A stretch of DNA of 64,000 nt from Streptomyces polyasparticus (GCF_014493765.1 NZ_JACTVJ010000004.1:682001-746000); one strand, 5' to 3'; shown: positions 1-11,719, numbered from the stretch's first letter. The notes: a model not told the origin generated them from the sequence alone. Translations and numbers: made by a program.

Positions 1-2439
1 ACCTTCGGGCGCGCTGGTCGCCTGCGCGTCCTTGCCCTGCTCGATCCAGACCTCGCCGGTCGTCGCGAGCGGCACGGTGCGCTGCGGGCCGTCCGCGACG
101 CCGTCCTTCTCGACGGTGTACGCGACCTCCGCGGCCCCTTCGGGCAGCTTCACCCAGGCGAAGGCGCCGTAGGCGTCGCGGCCCGTGAACTCAGCCGTGG
201 CGTCACCGGACTTGAGGGTCCAGCCCTCGTAGTCGCCGCCGGGCCGCTTGTAGTGCACGACCGCGTACTCGCGCTCGACGGCGCTCGGCTCCTGCTCCAC
301 AGGCGGTGCGCCGGAGACGGTCGCGGCCAGGTCACTCGCCGTACGGCCGCGGGAGTCGACGACAACGGCCTTGTAGCGCACGGGAGTTCTGGCCTGCGCG
401 GCGTCGATGCGGTGCGTCACCTTGTACGGGGCGTGGTCGGCCGAGCCGAGGACCTGCCACCTGCCGTTGCCGGTCTGGGCGGCGAAGACGACCCGGTTCA
501 GGCCGCCGCCGCTGACCTTCGCGGTGACCTCGACCCGGCCGGTGGAACCGGCGGCCGGGGCCTGCAGCTCGACGGAGGGCTTGGCGTCCGGGGCGGCGAG
601 GGCCTTGTCGGCCTTGAGGACGAGCGTCGAAAGCGCGGGGATCTCGACCTTGACCTTCCGGTCGTCACCGCTGACCACCGATAGGCCCTTGTTCCCGTAC
701 ACCGCACGGAAGTTCACGCCCTTCGAGCCGGTCGGGATCTCGACCGTCCTCGGCTCCTGCGCATTGTTCGCGGCGACCACGTACTCGATACGGCTCTTCG
801 CATCCGTACGAGAGAAGGCGTAGACGGAACCCTGCGCGTACCGCTCCTCCTGGATGCCGTCCGCGAGCGCCGGGTGCGCATTGCGCAGGGCGGAGAGCTC
901 GGCGATCTGCCGGTACAGGGGGTGGTCCGCGTCGTACGCGTCCTTCGCATGGGTGCGGTCGGTGCCCAGCTGGTCGTCGTCGAGGTAGTCGGCGGTCTCG
1001 GAGGCGAACAGGGTCTGGCGGGCGTCCTTGTCGCCGCCTGCGCCCGTGAAGCCCTGCTCGTCGCCGTAGTAGACGACCGGGTTGCCGCGGCCGAGGAACA
1101 TCAGCTCGTTGGCCAGCTCGTAGCGGTCGACGAGCTCGGCGTCCGAGGCACCCGGCCGGTCCTGCTTCAGGAAGGTGCCGAAGCGGCCCATGTCGTGGTT
1201 GCCGAGGAACGAGACCTGCTCGTACGCGTTGGCCTTGTCGCTCGTGTACTTGTAGTCGTCGCCGAAGACCTTGGCGAGCCGCGCGGCGTCACCGCCCTGG
1301 GAGGCGTACGCGCGGGCCGCGTCCTGGAACGGGAAGTCGAGCGTCGAGTCGAGCCGGCCCTCGGTGACGTACGGCGAGGTGATGTCCGTATCGGCGGAGT
1401 ACACCTCGCCGAACATGAAGAAGTCCTCGCGGCCCTGCCGCTCGGCGTACGCGTCGAGCGCGGTCGCCCACTGGGTCCAGAACTCGGTGTTGACGTGCTT
1501 GACCGTGTCGATGCGGAAGCCGTCGATGTCGAAGTCCCGCACCCAGCGCTGGTAGATCCGCTCCATGCCGCGCACGACCTCGGGACGCTCGGTCCACAGG
1601 TCGTCGAGGCCGGAGAAGTCGCCGTACGTGGAGGACTCGCCGGCGAAGGTGGAGTCGCCGCGGTTGTGGTACATCAGCGGGTCGTTCAGCCAGGACGGGA
1701 CCTTGAGGTCCTTCTCGGCGGGCGGCACGACCGGGGTGCGCGGGAACGAACTGCGGTCCACCGCGGGGAACTTGGAGGTTCCGTCCGCATGGTCCGCGTC
1801 GTCGAAGGGCTTTCCGTCCTTGGTCAGATACGGGAAGGCGCCCTTGGAGAGGTAGTCGTAGGACTTCTCCTCGTAGTTCACCACGTCGGCGGTGTGGTTG
1901 GTGATGACGTCGAAGAAGACCTTCATGCCCTTGGCATGGGCCTTGTCGATCAGCCGCTCCAGGTCCGCGTTGCTGCCGAAGTGCGGGTCGACCTGGGTGA
2001 AGTCGGTGATCCAGTAGCCGTGGTAGCCGGCGCTCGCGTCCTTGCCGACGCCCTGGACCGGCTTGTTCTTGAAGATCGGCGCCATCCAGATGGCGGTGGT
2101 GCCGAGCCCCTTGATGTAGTCGAGCCGGTCGGTCAGGCCCTTGAGGTCGCCGCCCTGGTAGAAGCCCTTGTCGGCCGGATCGAAGCCGGTCTCCAGGCGC
2201 GAGCCGGTCAGTCCGCCCTTGTCGTTGCCCTTGTCGCCGTTGGCGAAGCGGTCGGGGAGGACGAAGTAGAACTGGTCGCGGGTGAGGTCGTGGCGGGCCG
2301 GTTCGGCCGCGAGCTTCGCGTCCGAGGGCGGCGGGGGCGGCGCGTCGGCGGCCGCGGGAACGGCGGGTACGAGCGATGCCAGAAGCGCGGCGGCCGTAGC
2401 GGCGGCGGCTCTTCGGGCATGCCTGAGTGAACCGGTCAC
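1..2439 (-). CDS. Secreted alpha-amylase module of a probable amylopullulanase, 3' end cut off
   Basis: The reading frame runs off the left edge, so only the first 813 codons are present. It starts at a GTG with AAGGAG nine bases upstream. Residues 1 to about 35 are an Arg-containing signal peptide ending PAVPAAA, so the protein is secreted. A GH13 catalytic domain follows, with the nucleophile in GFRIDTVKHV (Asp311), the acid/base in FMFGEVYS (Glu345) and the third carboxylate in FLGNHDMGRF (Asp416). This chemistry cleaves alpha-1,4-glucan from starch or glycogen. After about residue 600 come beta-rich segments of the kind that link modules. In related Streptomyces the gene at this place in the mal locus encodes a protein of about 1,800 residues with a second, pullulanase-type GH13 domain. 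That second half is outside the window, so the debranching activity is inferred. Confidence 0.85.
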   Translation of the reverse strand, partial: MTGSLRHARRAAAATAAALLASLVPAVPAAADAPPPPPSDAKLAAEPARHDLTRDQFYFVLPDRFANGDKGNDKGGLTGSRLETGFDPADKGFYQGGDLKGLTDRLDYIKGLGTTAIWMAPIFKNKPVQGVGKDASAGYHGYWITDFTQVDPHFGSNADLERLIDKAHAKGMKVFFDVITNHTADVVNYEEKSYDYLSKGAFPYLTKDGKPFDDADHADGTSKFPAVDRSSFPRTPVVPPAEKDLKVPSWLNDPLMYHNRGDSTFAGESSTYGDFSGLDDLWTERPEVVRGMERIYQRWVRDFDIDGFRIDTVKHVNTEFWTQWATALDAYAERQGREDFFMFGEVYSADTDITSPYVTEGRLDSTLDFPFQDAARAYASQGGDAARLAKVFGDDYKYTSDKANAYEQVSFLGNHDMGRFGTFLKQDRPGASDAELVDRYELANELMFLGRGNPVVYYGDEQGFTGAGGDKDARQTLFASETADYLDDDQLGTDRTHAKDAYDADHPLYRQIAELSALRNAHPALADGIQEERYAQGSVYAFSRTDAKSRIEYVVAANNAQEPRTVEIPTGSKGVNFRAVYGNKGLSVVSGDDRKVKVEIPALSTLVLKADKALAAPDAKPSVELQAPAAGSTGRVEVTAKVSGGGLNRVVFAAQTGNGRWQVLGSADHAPYKVTHRIDAAQARTPVRYKAVVVDSRGRTASDLAATVSGAPPVEQEPSAVEREYAVVHYKRPGGDYEGWTLKSGDATAEFTGRDAYGAFAWVKLPEGAAEVAYTVEKDGVADGPQRTVPLATTGEVWIEQGKDAQATSAPEG

Positions 2440-2570
2440 GGTCCGGGTCTCCTTGTGGGTGGGAAAGTGGGCGGGCCGCCTCATGCAGCGGGGTATGGAT
2501 GGGCATGAGACGGCCCGCGGTCCATGGGCCTGACGGAAAGGTCAAGGGGCCTGACGGGAAAGGGAGTTGC

Positions 2571-4268
2571 TCAGGCGCGCCAGGTGTCGTTCAGGGTCAC
2601 CGAGCCGGAGGCCGGCACGGAGAGCGTGCGGTTGGCACCGCTCTCCCAGGTCACCGCGCCGTTCGCCTCCTTGCGGATGTACTTGTACGCGCAGGTGGTG
2701 CCGGCGGGCAGCGCCACGTCCAGCTTCCAGACCGGGTACGAGGCCGGGTCCAGCTTGGGCGCGCTGCCGGTATTCCAGGCGCCGAGCTGGGCACAGTCAC
2801 CGGCCACGTGGATGTTCTGGCCCAGGACCGTGGTGGCGTTGACGCTGAAGGAGGCCCCGGTGGTGACCGGTTCGGGGTTCGATGTGCCCGTACAGCTGCG
2901 CGCGCCGGTGTGCAGCGCGACGGCCGTACCCGCGGGGACCGTCGCCGTGAACTGGCCGGAGCCGTTCACGCTGACACCCTTGCCGCTCTGCACATCGCAG
3001 TAGTCGCCCGCGGGCAGCGAGGTCTGGAAGGTGCGGGTGAGCGCGGAGCCCTCGTGGTTGATGGCCACATAGGCCTTGCTGCCGCGGCCGAACGCGATCT
3101 GGTCGCCGCCGTTGTCCCACCAGTTGGTGACGGACTGGCCGCGGGCCTCGTTGCGGAACGCCACCATGGAGGAGATCTCACGCCAGTCGTGCTGGCACTT
3201 CCAGCCGTCGCGGTAACAGGCGTTCACCGTCCCGGAGTTGGGCGGACCCGCCTCCTTGTCGGACCACTCGTAGCCGGAGTGGATGTCCGGGGAGCCGTAC
3301 GGCCAGGCCAGCATGAAGACGTTGGCGAGGGTGTAGGCGGAGCCGTTCTTGTAGCTGAGGGTGTCGCCGCCGCGCTCCGTGTCGTGGTTGTCGACGAAGA
3401 CGGCCGACTTCCCGGACTCCATGAAGCCCCAGGCCTCGCCGTAGTTCTTCAGGTTGGCGAGGTTCTCGTTCAGGAAGGTCTGCTTGAGGCCCCGGGCGTA
3501 ACGGAACTCCTGCACATCGCCGTTGCCGAGATACTCGCTCGGCGAGACGGCCTCTCCCTCTCCGTAGATGACCTCCTGCTTCCAGTACGCGTTCTGGTCG
3601 GTGAGCAGCTTCTTGACGGCGGCCAGGTCGGCGGCCGGCATGTGCTTGGCCCCGTCGATCCTGAAGCCGTCGACGCCGAGCGCGAGCAGGTCGTTGAGGT
3701 ACCCGGCGATCGCCCTGCGGACGTAGTCCTCGCCGGTGTCCAGGTCGGCGAGGCCGAGCAGTTCGCAGTTCTGGACGTTCGCGCGGTCACGGTAGTTCGT
3801 GACGAGGGAGCGGCAGTCGTCCATGTCCGCGCCCGAGTAGAGCCCGGGATAGTTGTACTTGGTGTACGCCGAGCCGCCCGTACCGGTGCCGTCGCCGGCC
3901 GCCATGTGGTTGATCACCGAGTCGGCGACGACCTTGACGCCCGCCGCGTGACAGGTGTCGACCATGTTCTTGAAGGCGGTGCGGTCGCCGAGCCGGCCCG
4001 CGATCTTGTAGCTGACGGGCTGGTACGAGGTCCACCACTGGGAGCCCTGGATGTGCTCCTGCGGCGGGGAGACCTGGACGTAGCCGTATCCGGCCGGTCC
4101 GAGATCCTCCGCACAGGCGCGGGCGATCGAGTCGAAGCGCCACTCGAAGAGAACGGCGGTGACGTCCTTCTCGCCCGGCGGTGCGGCCTGGGCGGCGGGA
4201 GCGACCAGCACGGTCGCGGTCGCCGCGGCCAGGCCGAGTGCGGCTATGAGAGGTCTGCTGCGGGTCAT
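2571..4268 (-). CDS. amy: Secreted alpha-amylase with C-terminal CBM20 starch-binding domain
   Basis: This 565-residue extracellular endo-amylase hydrolyses starch to maltodextrins for the adjacent Mal importer. The ATG at 4268 has GGAGGA just upstream and is followed by a signal peptide (about residues 1-28, ending APAAQA). An in-frame extension to 4403 would run through a repetitive stretch and has no ribosome site, so I reject it. The GH13 motifs are [10 protein letters not shown] (Asp205), VIYGEGEAV (Glu237) and FVDNHDTE (Asp296). Residues from about 465 to the end form a CBM20 domain, with the [19 protein letters not shown] pattern and late tryptophans. The gene lies 131 bp upstream of the amylase-pullulanase gene on the same strand, with its own ribosome site. 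Confidence 0.93.
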   Translation of the reverse strand: MTRSRPLIAALGLAAATATVLVAPAAQAAPPGEKDVTAVLFEWRFDSIARACAEDLGPAGYGYVQVSPPQEHIQGSQWWTSYQPVSYKIAGRLGDRTAFKNMVDTCHAAGVKVVADSVINHMAAGDGTGTGGSAYTKYNYPGLYSGADMDDCRSLVTNYRDRANVQNCELLGLADLDTGEDYVRRAIAGYLNDLLALGVDGFRIDGAKHMPAADLAAVKKLLTDQNAYWKQEVIYGEGEAVSPSEYLGNGDVQEFRYARGLKQTFLNENLANLKNYGEAWGFMESGKSAVFVDNHDTERGGDTLSYKNGSAYTLANVFMLAWPYGSPDIHSGYEWSDKEAGPPNSGTVNACYRDGWKCQHDWREISSMVAFRNEARGQSVTNWWDNGGDQIAFGRGSKAYVAINHEGSALTRTFQTSLPAGDYCDVQSGKGVSVNGSGQFTATVPAGTAVALHTGARSCTGTSNPEPVTTGASFSVNATTVLGQNIHVAGDCAQLGAWNTGSAPKLDPASYPVWKLDVALPAGTTCAYKYIRKEANGAVTWESGANRTLSVPASGSVTLNDTWRA

Positions 4269-4289
4269 GGGTCCTCCGGCTCTGAGGAG

Positions 4290-4366
4290 TGGATCCGGTG
4301 ACGTGCTGAGGTGCAGAGATGCGTAGGTGCAGACGTGCCGAGATGCGGACGTGCCGACGTGCCGAC
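4290..4366. repeat. Short quasi-tandem repeat upstream of the amylase gene
   Basis: About ten degenerate 7-9 bp units of the form GCACGTC, GCATCTC or GCACCTC (minus-strand sense) lie head to tail between the amylase start and the lacI-like gene terminator. They are not MalR-like CTTGCAAG motifs. They occupy the expected position of the amylase promoter and upstream activating region. Confidence 0.6.
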
Positions 4367-4379
4367 GTACCGCCTTGCC

Positions 4380-4418
4380 CGGCGCCGTACGGGAGCGGCT
4401 CACACCCGTACGGCGCCG
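4380..4418 (-). terminator. Hairpin downstream of the lacI-like gene
   Basis: A perfect 14-bp stem (CGGCGCCGTACGGG and its complement) closes an 11-base loop just 3' of the stop codon at 4435. There is no clear T tract, as is usual for Streptomyces terminators. It would end transcripts of the malEFG-aglA-lacI operon before the amylase genes. Confidence 0.7.
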
Positions 4419-4434
4419 TGGGGAACGGCCTTGC

Positions 4435-5489
4435 TCAGCGCCGCACTTGGGCCGTGGACCCGCGTACGACGAGCTCCGGCTGGAACACGAACTCGGTGCG
4501 CTGCACCGGATTGCCCTGGATCTCTTCGAGCAGGGCGCCGACCGCGGCCGTCGCCATGGCCTGCACCGGCTGGCGCACGGTGGTGAGCGGCGGATCGGTG
4601 AACGCGATCAGCGGCGAGTCGTCGAAGCCGACCACCGACAGGTCGCGCGGTACGTCGAGGCCGCGCTGGCGGGCCGCGCGCACCGCGCCGAGCGCCATCA
4701 GGTCGCTGGCGCAGACGATGCCGGTGCAGCCCTGGTCGAGCAGCACACCGGCCGCGGCCTGGCCGCCCTCGACGGTGAACAGGGTGCGCTGCACCTGCTG
4801 TTCGGCATCCCCCCGTGGGATGCCGAGCAGTTCCTGGAGGGCGGCCACGAAACCCTCCGTCTTGCGGCGGGCCGGCACATAGCGGGTCGGGCCCACCGCG
4901 AGACCGATCCGCTCGTGGCCGAGGTCCACGAGATGCCGTACGGCCATCCGGGCCGCCGAGTGGTCGTCGGGCGACACGAACGGCGCGTCGATGTCCGGGT
5001 GGTAGCCGTTGATGAGGACGAACGGCACGCCGCGCGCGGCCAGTTCGGTGTAGCGCGCGGGGTCGGCCGTGGAGTCGGCGTGCAGTCCGGAGACGAACAC
5101 CATGCCGTTGACGCCGCGTTGCTCCAGCTGCTCGACCAGCTCGTCCTCGGTGGCGCCGCCCGGTGTCTGCGTACAGAGCACGGGCGTGTACCCGTGCCCT
5201 GCCAGGGACTGCTCGATGACCTGCGCGAACGCCGGGAAGATCGGGTTGTTGAGCTCGGGCACCACGAGGCCGATGAGCCCCGCGCTGCGCTGCCTGAGCC
5301 GTACGGGCCGCTCGTAGCCGAGCACGTCGAGCGCCGCGAGCACCCGCTGCCGCGTCGCCGTCGCCACGCCTGCCTTGCCGTTGAGCACCCGGCTTGCGGT
5401 GGCCTCGCTGACGGAGGCCTGGGCGGCTATGTCGGCAAGCCGCGGGGTGCCGTTCCCCCCCAGTACGGCACCCCGCGCGGTGGGGACGG

Positions 5490-5493
<4 letters not shown>
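4435..5493 (-). CDS. LacI-family repressor, paralogue of MalR, last gene of the mal operon
   Basis: This 352-residue regulator has an N-terminal LacI helix-turn-helix ([19 protein letters not shown], about residues 12-30), the hinge motif VLNGKAGVA and a periplasmic-binding-protein-like effector domain. It ends in [13 protein letters not shown], the same tail pattern as MalR in this window, and most positions match MalR by eye. The GTG at 5493 shares the bases GTGA with the aglA stop, so translation is probably coupled; an upstream in-frame GTG at 5502 is also possible. Being the last gene of the operon, it is made together with the maltose importer. A role as a second maltodextrin-responsive repressor is inferred from similarity and position. 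Its own operator is not evident. Confidence 0.85.
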
Positions 5494-7181
<1,688 letters not shown>

Positions 7182-7247
7182 GGCATCCCTGGAAGTGTGA
7201 GGAACAGGTGCGTACAACGTGCGTACAACGAACGACGGAGGGCCCTG

Positions 7248-8102
7248 TCAGGACTTGGTCGCTCCGGCGGTCAGACCGGCCACCAGATGGCGCTGCGCGA
7301 AACCGAAGATCACCGCTGCCGGTACGGCGACGATCACGGCCGACGCGGTGAGCGAACCCCAGTCGCTCGTGTACTGGTTGACGAAGGTCTGCAGTCCGCC
7401 GGCGAGCGTGAGGTTCTCCTCGCCGGTCATGAAGGCGGAGGCATACGCGACTTCGGCCCAGCCGGTGATGAAGCTGTAGAACCCGGTGACCGCGAGCCCG
7501 GGCTTCGCGAGCGGCAGGATCAGCCGCCAGAACGTACCGAAGGGGTTGAGCCCGTCGACCCGTCCGGCCTCGTCGATCTCGACCGGGATGGTGTCGAAGT
7601 AGCCCTTCATCATCCAGGCGCAGAACGGGATCGCGATCGTCAGATACGTGATGACCAGGCCGACCGGCTGGTTGAGCAGTCCCAGCGAGGCGAGCAGGTT
7701 GTACAGCGGCACGATCAGGACGGCGACCGGGAACATCTGCGTGATGAGCAGCAGCCACATCAGCGACCGCATCCCGGGGAACTTGAAGCGGCTGACCGCG
7801 TAGCCGGTGGTGGCCGAGATGAACACACCGATGACGGTGGTCAGACCGACCACGAGCAGCGAGTTGCCCAGCCAGGTGAGGAACTCGGTCTCGCCCAGGA
7901 CGTGCGCGTAGTTCGAGAACGTGAAGTCCTTGACCAGATCGGTCGTGAACGCCTCGTCCTTGGGCTTGAGCGAGGTGACGAGCAGCCACAGCGGCGGGAA
8001 CACCGCGATGACGCTGGCCACGAGGAGCGTGAGGTGCAGTCCGGCCGAGGCGAGCGGCCCTCGTTCGCCGCGCAGCCGCGGCTTCTTGACGGCCTTGTTC
8101 AC
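7248..8102 (-). CDS. malG: Maltose/maltodextrin ABC transporter permease MalG
   Basis: This 284-residue inner-membrane permease has six predicted transmembrane segments (first about residues 20-42). Its EAA loop, EIDEAGRVDGLNPFGTFWRL, lies in the usual place for contact with the ATPase. It pairs with MalF to pass maltodextrins delivered by MalE. The start is a GTG sharing GTGA with the malF stop, which indicates translational coupling. No ATPase gene is in the operon. In Streptomyces the general sugar ATPase MsiK, encoded elsewhere, serves such importers; here that is inference from the family. Confidence 0.95.
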   Translation of the reverse strand: MNKAVKKPRLRGERGPLASAGLHLTLLVASVIAVFPPLWLLVTSLKPKDEAFTTDLVKDFTFSNYAHVLGETEFLTWLGNSLLVVGLTTVIGVFISATTGYAVSRFKFPGMRSLMWLLLITQMFPVAVLIVPLYNLLASLGLLNQPVGLVITYLTIAIPFCAWMMKGYFDTIPVEIDEAGRVDGLNPFGTFWRLILPLAKPGLAVTGFYSFITGWAEVAYASAFMTGEENLTLAGGLQTFVNQYTSDWGSLTASAVIVAVPAAVIFGFAQRHLVAGLTAGATKS

Positions 8103-9091
8103 CAGACATCTCCCTGCTTGCGGAGCGCACGGCGGTAGACCACCGCGAAGAGCGAGAGCAGCACGAGGATGAGCACACCCCAGGCCGCGGAGCCCGCGAA
8201 GTCGCGGGGGCTGACGACGAAGGAGAGCCGGTAGGCGTACGTCACCAGGATCTCCGTGGCGTCACCGGGACCGCCCCGAGTGAGCAGGAAGATCACCGGG
8301 AACATGTTGAAGGTCCAGATGGCGCTGATCAGGACGACGGTCGAGCTGACCGGCCTGAGCCCCGGCAGCGTGATGTGCCGGAAGCGCTGCCAGGCGTTCG
8401 CGCCGTCCATCTCGGCGGCCTCGTACAGCTCGGAGGGGATCGACTGCAGACCGCCGAGCATGGCGATCAGCATGAACGGCACACCCAGCCATACGTTGAC
8501 GGCGATCACCGAAAGCTTCGCCCAGGTCGGGTCGTTGAGCCACGGGACGGCGTCGAAGCCGCCGCCGGTGAGCAGCGCGTTGAGCAGACCGTTCTTCTCG
8601 TTGAAGAGCAGCCGCCAGGTGAACACCGAGACGAAGGCGGGCACCGCCCACGGCAGGATCAGTGCCATCCGGTAGAAGGTGCGGCCCTTCAGCTTCCGGT
8701 TGAGCATCACGGCGAGCGCGAGCCCGAGCGAGAACGAGAGCGCCACACAGGACACCGTCCACACGAGCGTCCAGGTCAGCCGGTCCCAGAAGACACCGTC
8801 CGACAGGATCGACGTGTAGTTGTCCAGGCCGACGGACTCGTACGTCGCCGGGATGTGGTTGACACCGATCGTGCGCTCGACGTTCGCCTCGTTGGCGTTC
8901 GTCGTCGACAGGTAGATGCCGCGGACCAGCGGCCAGCCGATGATCACGCCGATCACCGTGATGACCGGGGCGACCATCGCCCACGCGTACCAGTGCGTGG
9001 ACAGTGCGCGTCGTATACGGCCCTGGGGCCGGCCGGCCGCCTTCGTCACTTCTTCGGCGGCCGGCGCCTTCTTCTCGGTGAGCACCGTCAC
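8099..9091 (-). CDS. malF: Maltose/maltodextrin ABC transporter permease MalF
   Basis: This 330-residue permease has an N-terminal cytoplasmic stretch rich in Lys, Ala and Glu, then six or more hydrophobic segments. The EAA-type loop ELYEAAEMDGANAWQRFRHI marks it as a binding-protein-dependent sugar permease. I chose the GTG at 9091 (MTVLTEKK...), two bases after the malE TAA. Reading further upstream in this frame would overlap malE coding sequence. The MalE-MalF-MalG order and overlaps show a single transcript. Confidence 0.93.
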   Translation of the reverse strand: MTVLTEKKAPAAEEVTKAAGRPQGRIRRALSTHWYAWAMVAPVITVIGVIIGWPLVRGIYLSTTNANEANVERTIGVNHIPATYESVGLDNYTSILSDGVFWDRLTWTLVWTVSCVALSFSLGLALAVMLNRKLKGRTFYRMALILPWAVPAFVSVFTWRLLFNEKNGLLNALLTGGGFDAVPWLNDPTWAKLSVIAVNVWLGVPFMLIAMLGGLQSIPSELYEAAEMDGANAWQRFRHITLPGLRPVSSTVVLISAIWTFNMFPVIFLLTRGGPGDATEILVTYAYRLSFVVSPRDFAGSAAWGVLILVLLSLFAVVYRRALRKQGDVW

Positions 9092-9093
9092 GG

Positions 9094-10368
9094 TTACTTG
9101 TAGTCCTTCAGGAGCTTCTTGTAGCCCTCGCCGATGCCCTTGGCACCCTCTTCGGGAGAGGCCTTGCCGCTGAGCACCTTCTCCATCTGGAGGCGGATCG
9201 GCTCGAAGAGCGACTGGGCCTCGGCGATCCACGGGCGCTGGACGGACTTGTCGACGGCCGGCTTGAAGAACTGGACCATCTGGTTGTCCTTGACGGACTG
9301 CACCTCGTAGACCGACTTGCGGGTCGGCAGCAGGCTCAGCTTCTCGGTGGTCTGCTGCTGCACCTTCGCGGAGCTCATGTACTTCACGAACTCGTACGAG
9401 GCGTCCAGGTTCTTCGAACCCGCGTACACGGAGAGGTTCCAGCCGCCCTGCGGGGAGGCCGCGCGGGCCGAGCCCGCCGGGACCGGAGCGACACCGAGGT
9501 TGGACTTGTCCTTGAACTCCTTGCCGGCCAGGGCGCCTTCGATCGACCAGGGGCCGTCGACGGCCATGGCGACCTCGCCGTCCTTGAAGGCGTTCAGCTG
9601 GTTGTTGTAGCCGTCGGACGCGTCGGTGATCGCGGCCTTGGAGTCGACCAGGTCCTTCATCACGGTGAAGGCCTTGACGCCGGCCTCGTCGTCGACGGTG
9701 ATCTCCTTCTTCGACGTGTCGAGGAGGTCACCGCCCTCGCCGTAGAGGTACGGCAGGAAGAAGTACGGGTCGTCGCCGCGCAGGTAGAGACCGGTCTTGC
9801 CGCTCTTGTCCTTGATCTTGGCGGCGGCGTCCTTGACCTCGTCGATGGAGGTGGGGACCTCGACGCCGGCGTCCTTGAGCATCTTCTTGTTGTAGAAGAG
9901 TGCGAGGGTGTCGATGGTCTGCGGGGCGCCGTAGGTCTTGCCGTTGAACTTCGTGGAGGCGGCGGCCTGTTCGAGGTAGTCGCCCTCGTTGTCGATCGCG
10001 GCTGTGCCGTCGAGCGGGGCCAGGTAGCCGAGGTTGGCGAAGTCCGCGACCCAGGCGACCTCGGTGCGCATCACGTCCGGGGCACCGGAGTTGCCGCCCG
10101 CGGCGTTCTTGAACTTGGCGTTGGCCTCGCCGAACGGCACCGTGACGACCTTGACGTCGACCTTCGGGTGCAGCTTCTCGAAGCCCTCGGCGAGCTCCTT
10201 GTACGTTGCCTTCTCGGCGTCGTTGGACGTGTCCCAGAAGGTCACCGTGCCGGAGAGCTCGCCACCGGCGCTCTTGCCGCTGTTGTCCCCGCCGTCGTCC
10301 CCGCCGCACGCCGTCGCCGCCAGTGCGATGGCCGCGACAAGCGCGGTGGCCGATATGCCACGCCGCAT
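9094..10368 (-). CDS. malE: Maltose/maltodextrin-binding lipoprotein MalE
   Basis: This 424-residue solute-binding lipoprotein captures maltose and maltodextrins at the outer face of the membrane. The ATG at 10368 has GAAGGAGT six bases upstream. The signal peptide ends in a lipobox-like ATAC (Cys21), followed by the flexible GGDDGGDNSGKSAGG. The mature part begins LSGTVTFWDTSNDAEK, typical of cluster 1 sugar-binding proteins, and ends EEGAKGIGEGYKKLLKDYK. It is the first gene of the malEFG-aglA-lacI operon and is divergent from malR. The intergenic region carries CTTGCAAG-type motifs expected to be MalR operators. Confidence 0.95.
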   Translation of the reverse strand: MRRGISATALVAAIALAATACGGDDGGDNSGKSAGGELSGTVTFWDTSNDAEKATYKELAEGFEKLHPKVDVKVVTVPFGEANAKFKNAAGGNSGAPDVMRTEVAWVADFANLGYLAPLDGTAAIDNEGDYLEQAAASTKFNGKTYGAPQTIDTLALFYNKKMLKDAGVEVPTSIDEVKDAAAKIKDKSGKTGLYLRGDDPYFFLPYLYGEGGDLLDTSKKEITVDDEAGVKAFTVMKDLVDSKAAITDASDGYNNQLNAFKDGEVAMAVDGPWSIEGALAGKEFKDKSNLGVAPVPAGSARAASPQGGWNLSVYAGSKNLDASYEFVKYMSSAKVQQQTTEKLSLLPTRKSVYEVQSVKDNQMVQFFKPAVDKSVQRPWIAEAQSLFEPIRLQMEKVLSGKASPEEGAKGIGEGYKKLLKDYK

Positions 10369-10460
10369 GAGTACTCCTTCAACTGCACCGTCCCGGACCG
10401 CCCCTGCGCGGCCCTGGGTTCGGGCAGGAACGTAACAAGGCTGAAAGCTGTTGGAAAGAC

Positions 10461-10590
10461 CTTGCGGCAACTTTCTGCAAGAGATGCGGATCGTTACCTT
10501 CACGTTTCCTTGAGCGGCTGTACAGCCCCTGTACGCCTGGGATGCACGGACTTGCAAGCAGCTCCCCGTACGTCTGCAAGAGCTTGCAAG
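10461..10590. promoter_or_regulatory. malE-malR intergenic control region with CTTGCAAG-type motifs
   Basis: Two perfect CTTGCAAG palindromes lie at 10551-10558 and 10583-10590, with related half-sites CTTGCGGCAA (10461-10470) and CTGCAAG (10475-10481 and 10574-10580). MalR of Streptomyces is known to act on TTGCA-rich repeats upstream of malE and amylase genes. The arrangement suggests two operator clusters, one per divergent promoter. The operator role is inferred from motif and position. Confidence 0.7.
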
Positions 10591-10662
10591 AGCCGTTCAG
10601 CGGCCGCCGGAATCCACCGCGCACCCCCGCAGCGGGCGAGGCGACCGGTACAGTCCAGTGCC

Positions 10663-11679
10663 GTGACCGCACGGCTTGCCGACATCGCAGCCCAGGCGGG
10701 GGTCAGCGAAGCCACAGTCAGCCGCGTGCTCAACGGCAAGCCCGGTGTGGCCGCGGCCACCCGCGAATCCGTCCTTGCCGCGCTCGACGTGCTCGGCTAC
10801 GAGCGGCCCGTCCGTCTCAAGCAGCGCAGCGAGGGCCTTGTCGGGCTGATCATCCCCGAGCTGGACAACCCGATCTTCCCGGCCTTCGCGCAGGTCATCG
10901 GCCAGGCCCTGACCCGCCAGGGCTACACCCCGGTGCTCGCCACGCAGACGCCCGGCGGCTCCACCGAGGACGAGCTGACCGAGATGCTCGTGGCCCGCGG
11001 GGTCAGCGGCATCATCTTCGTCTCGGGTCTGCACGCGGACACGACGGCGGATACGCAGCGTTACGACCAGCTGCGCGCCAAGGGCGTCCCGCACGTCCTG
11101 ATCAACGGTTTCTCGCCGCAGGTGAAGGCGCCGTTCGTCTCGCCCGACGACCGGGCCGCGATGGACCTCGCCGTCACGCACCTCGCCGCGCTCGGCCACC
11201 GCAGGATCGGGCTCGCGCTCGGTCCGAAGCGCTTCGTGCCCGTACAGCGGAAGATAGAGGGCTTCGTCGCCGCGATGCACACGCGTCTCGGCCTGAGCGA
11301 GGACGAGGCGCAGCAGTACGTACAGCACTCGCTGTACACGCTCGAAGGCGGCCAGGCCGCGGCCTCCGCGCTCCTGGACCGGGACTGCACGGCCATCGTC
11401 TGCGCGAGCGACATGATGGCGCTCGGCGCGATCCGCACCGCGCGCCACCGCGGCCTCGAGGTGCCGGGCCAGGTCTCCGTCGTCGGGTTCGACGACTCCC
11501 CCCTGATCGCCTTCACGGACCCGCCGCTGACCACGATCCGCCAGCCCGTGCCCGCGATGGGACAGGCCGCGGTACGGGCGCTCCTGGAGGAGATCGCCGG
11601 GACGCCGGCGCCGCACAGCGAGTTCGTCTTCATGCCCGAGCTGGTGGTTCGCGGTTCAACGGCCTCGGCGCCCCGCTGA
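10663..11679 (+). CDS. malR: Maltose repressor MalR (LacI family)
   Basis: This 338-residue repressor of maltodextrin genes has an N-terminal LacI helix-turn-helix ([19 protein letters not shown]) starting at residue 3, the hinge VLNGKPGVAA and an effector-binding domain with [11 protein letters not shown] and [19 protein letters not shown]. It ends VVRGSTASAPR. The start is a GTG at 10663 with no clear ribosome site; a leaderless or short-leader transcript is plausible. It is divergent from malE. A closely similar paralogue lies at 4435-5493. Confidence 0.94.
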   Translation: MTARLADIAAQAGVSEATVSRVLNGKPGVAAATRESVLAALDVLGYERPVRLKQRSEGLVGLIIPELDNPIFPAFAQVIGQALTRQGYTPVLATQTPGGSTEDELTEMLVARGVSGIIFVSGLHADTTADTQRYDQLRAKGVPHVLINGFSPQVKAPFVSPDDRAAMDLAVTHLAALGHRRIGLALGPKRFVPVQRKIEGFVAAMHTRLGLSEDEAQQYVQHSLYTLEGGQAAASALLDRDCTAIVCASDMMALGAIRTARHRGLEVPGQVSVVGFDDSPLIAFTDPPLTTIRQPVPAMGQAAVRALLEEIAGTPAPHSEFVFMPELVVRGSTASAPR

Positions 11680-11719
11680 CCGGGTCCGACGGGCCGGGCC
11701 GTCGGGGCCGCCGACGGCA

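Noticed and set aside
4269-4403. N-terminal extension of the alpha-amylase to an upstream start
   Set aside because: It would translate a repetitive stretch ahead of a clear ribosome site and signal peptide at 4268.
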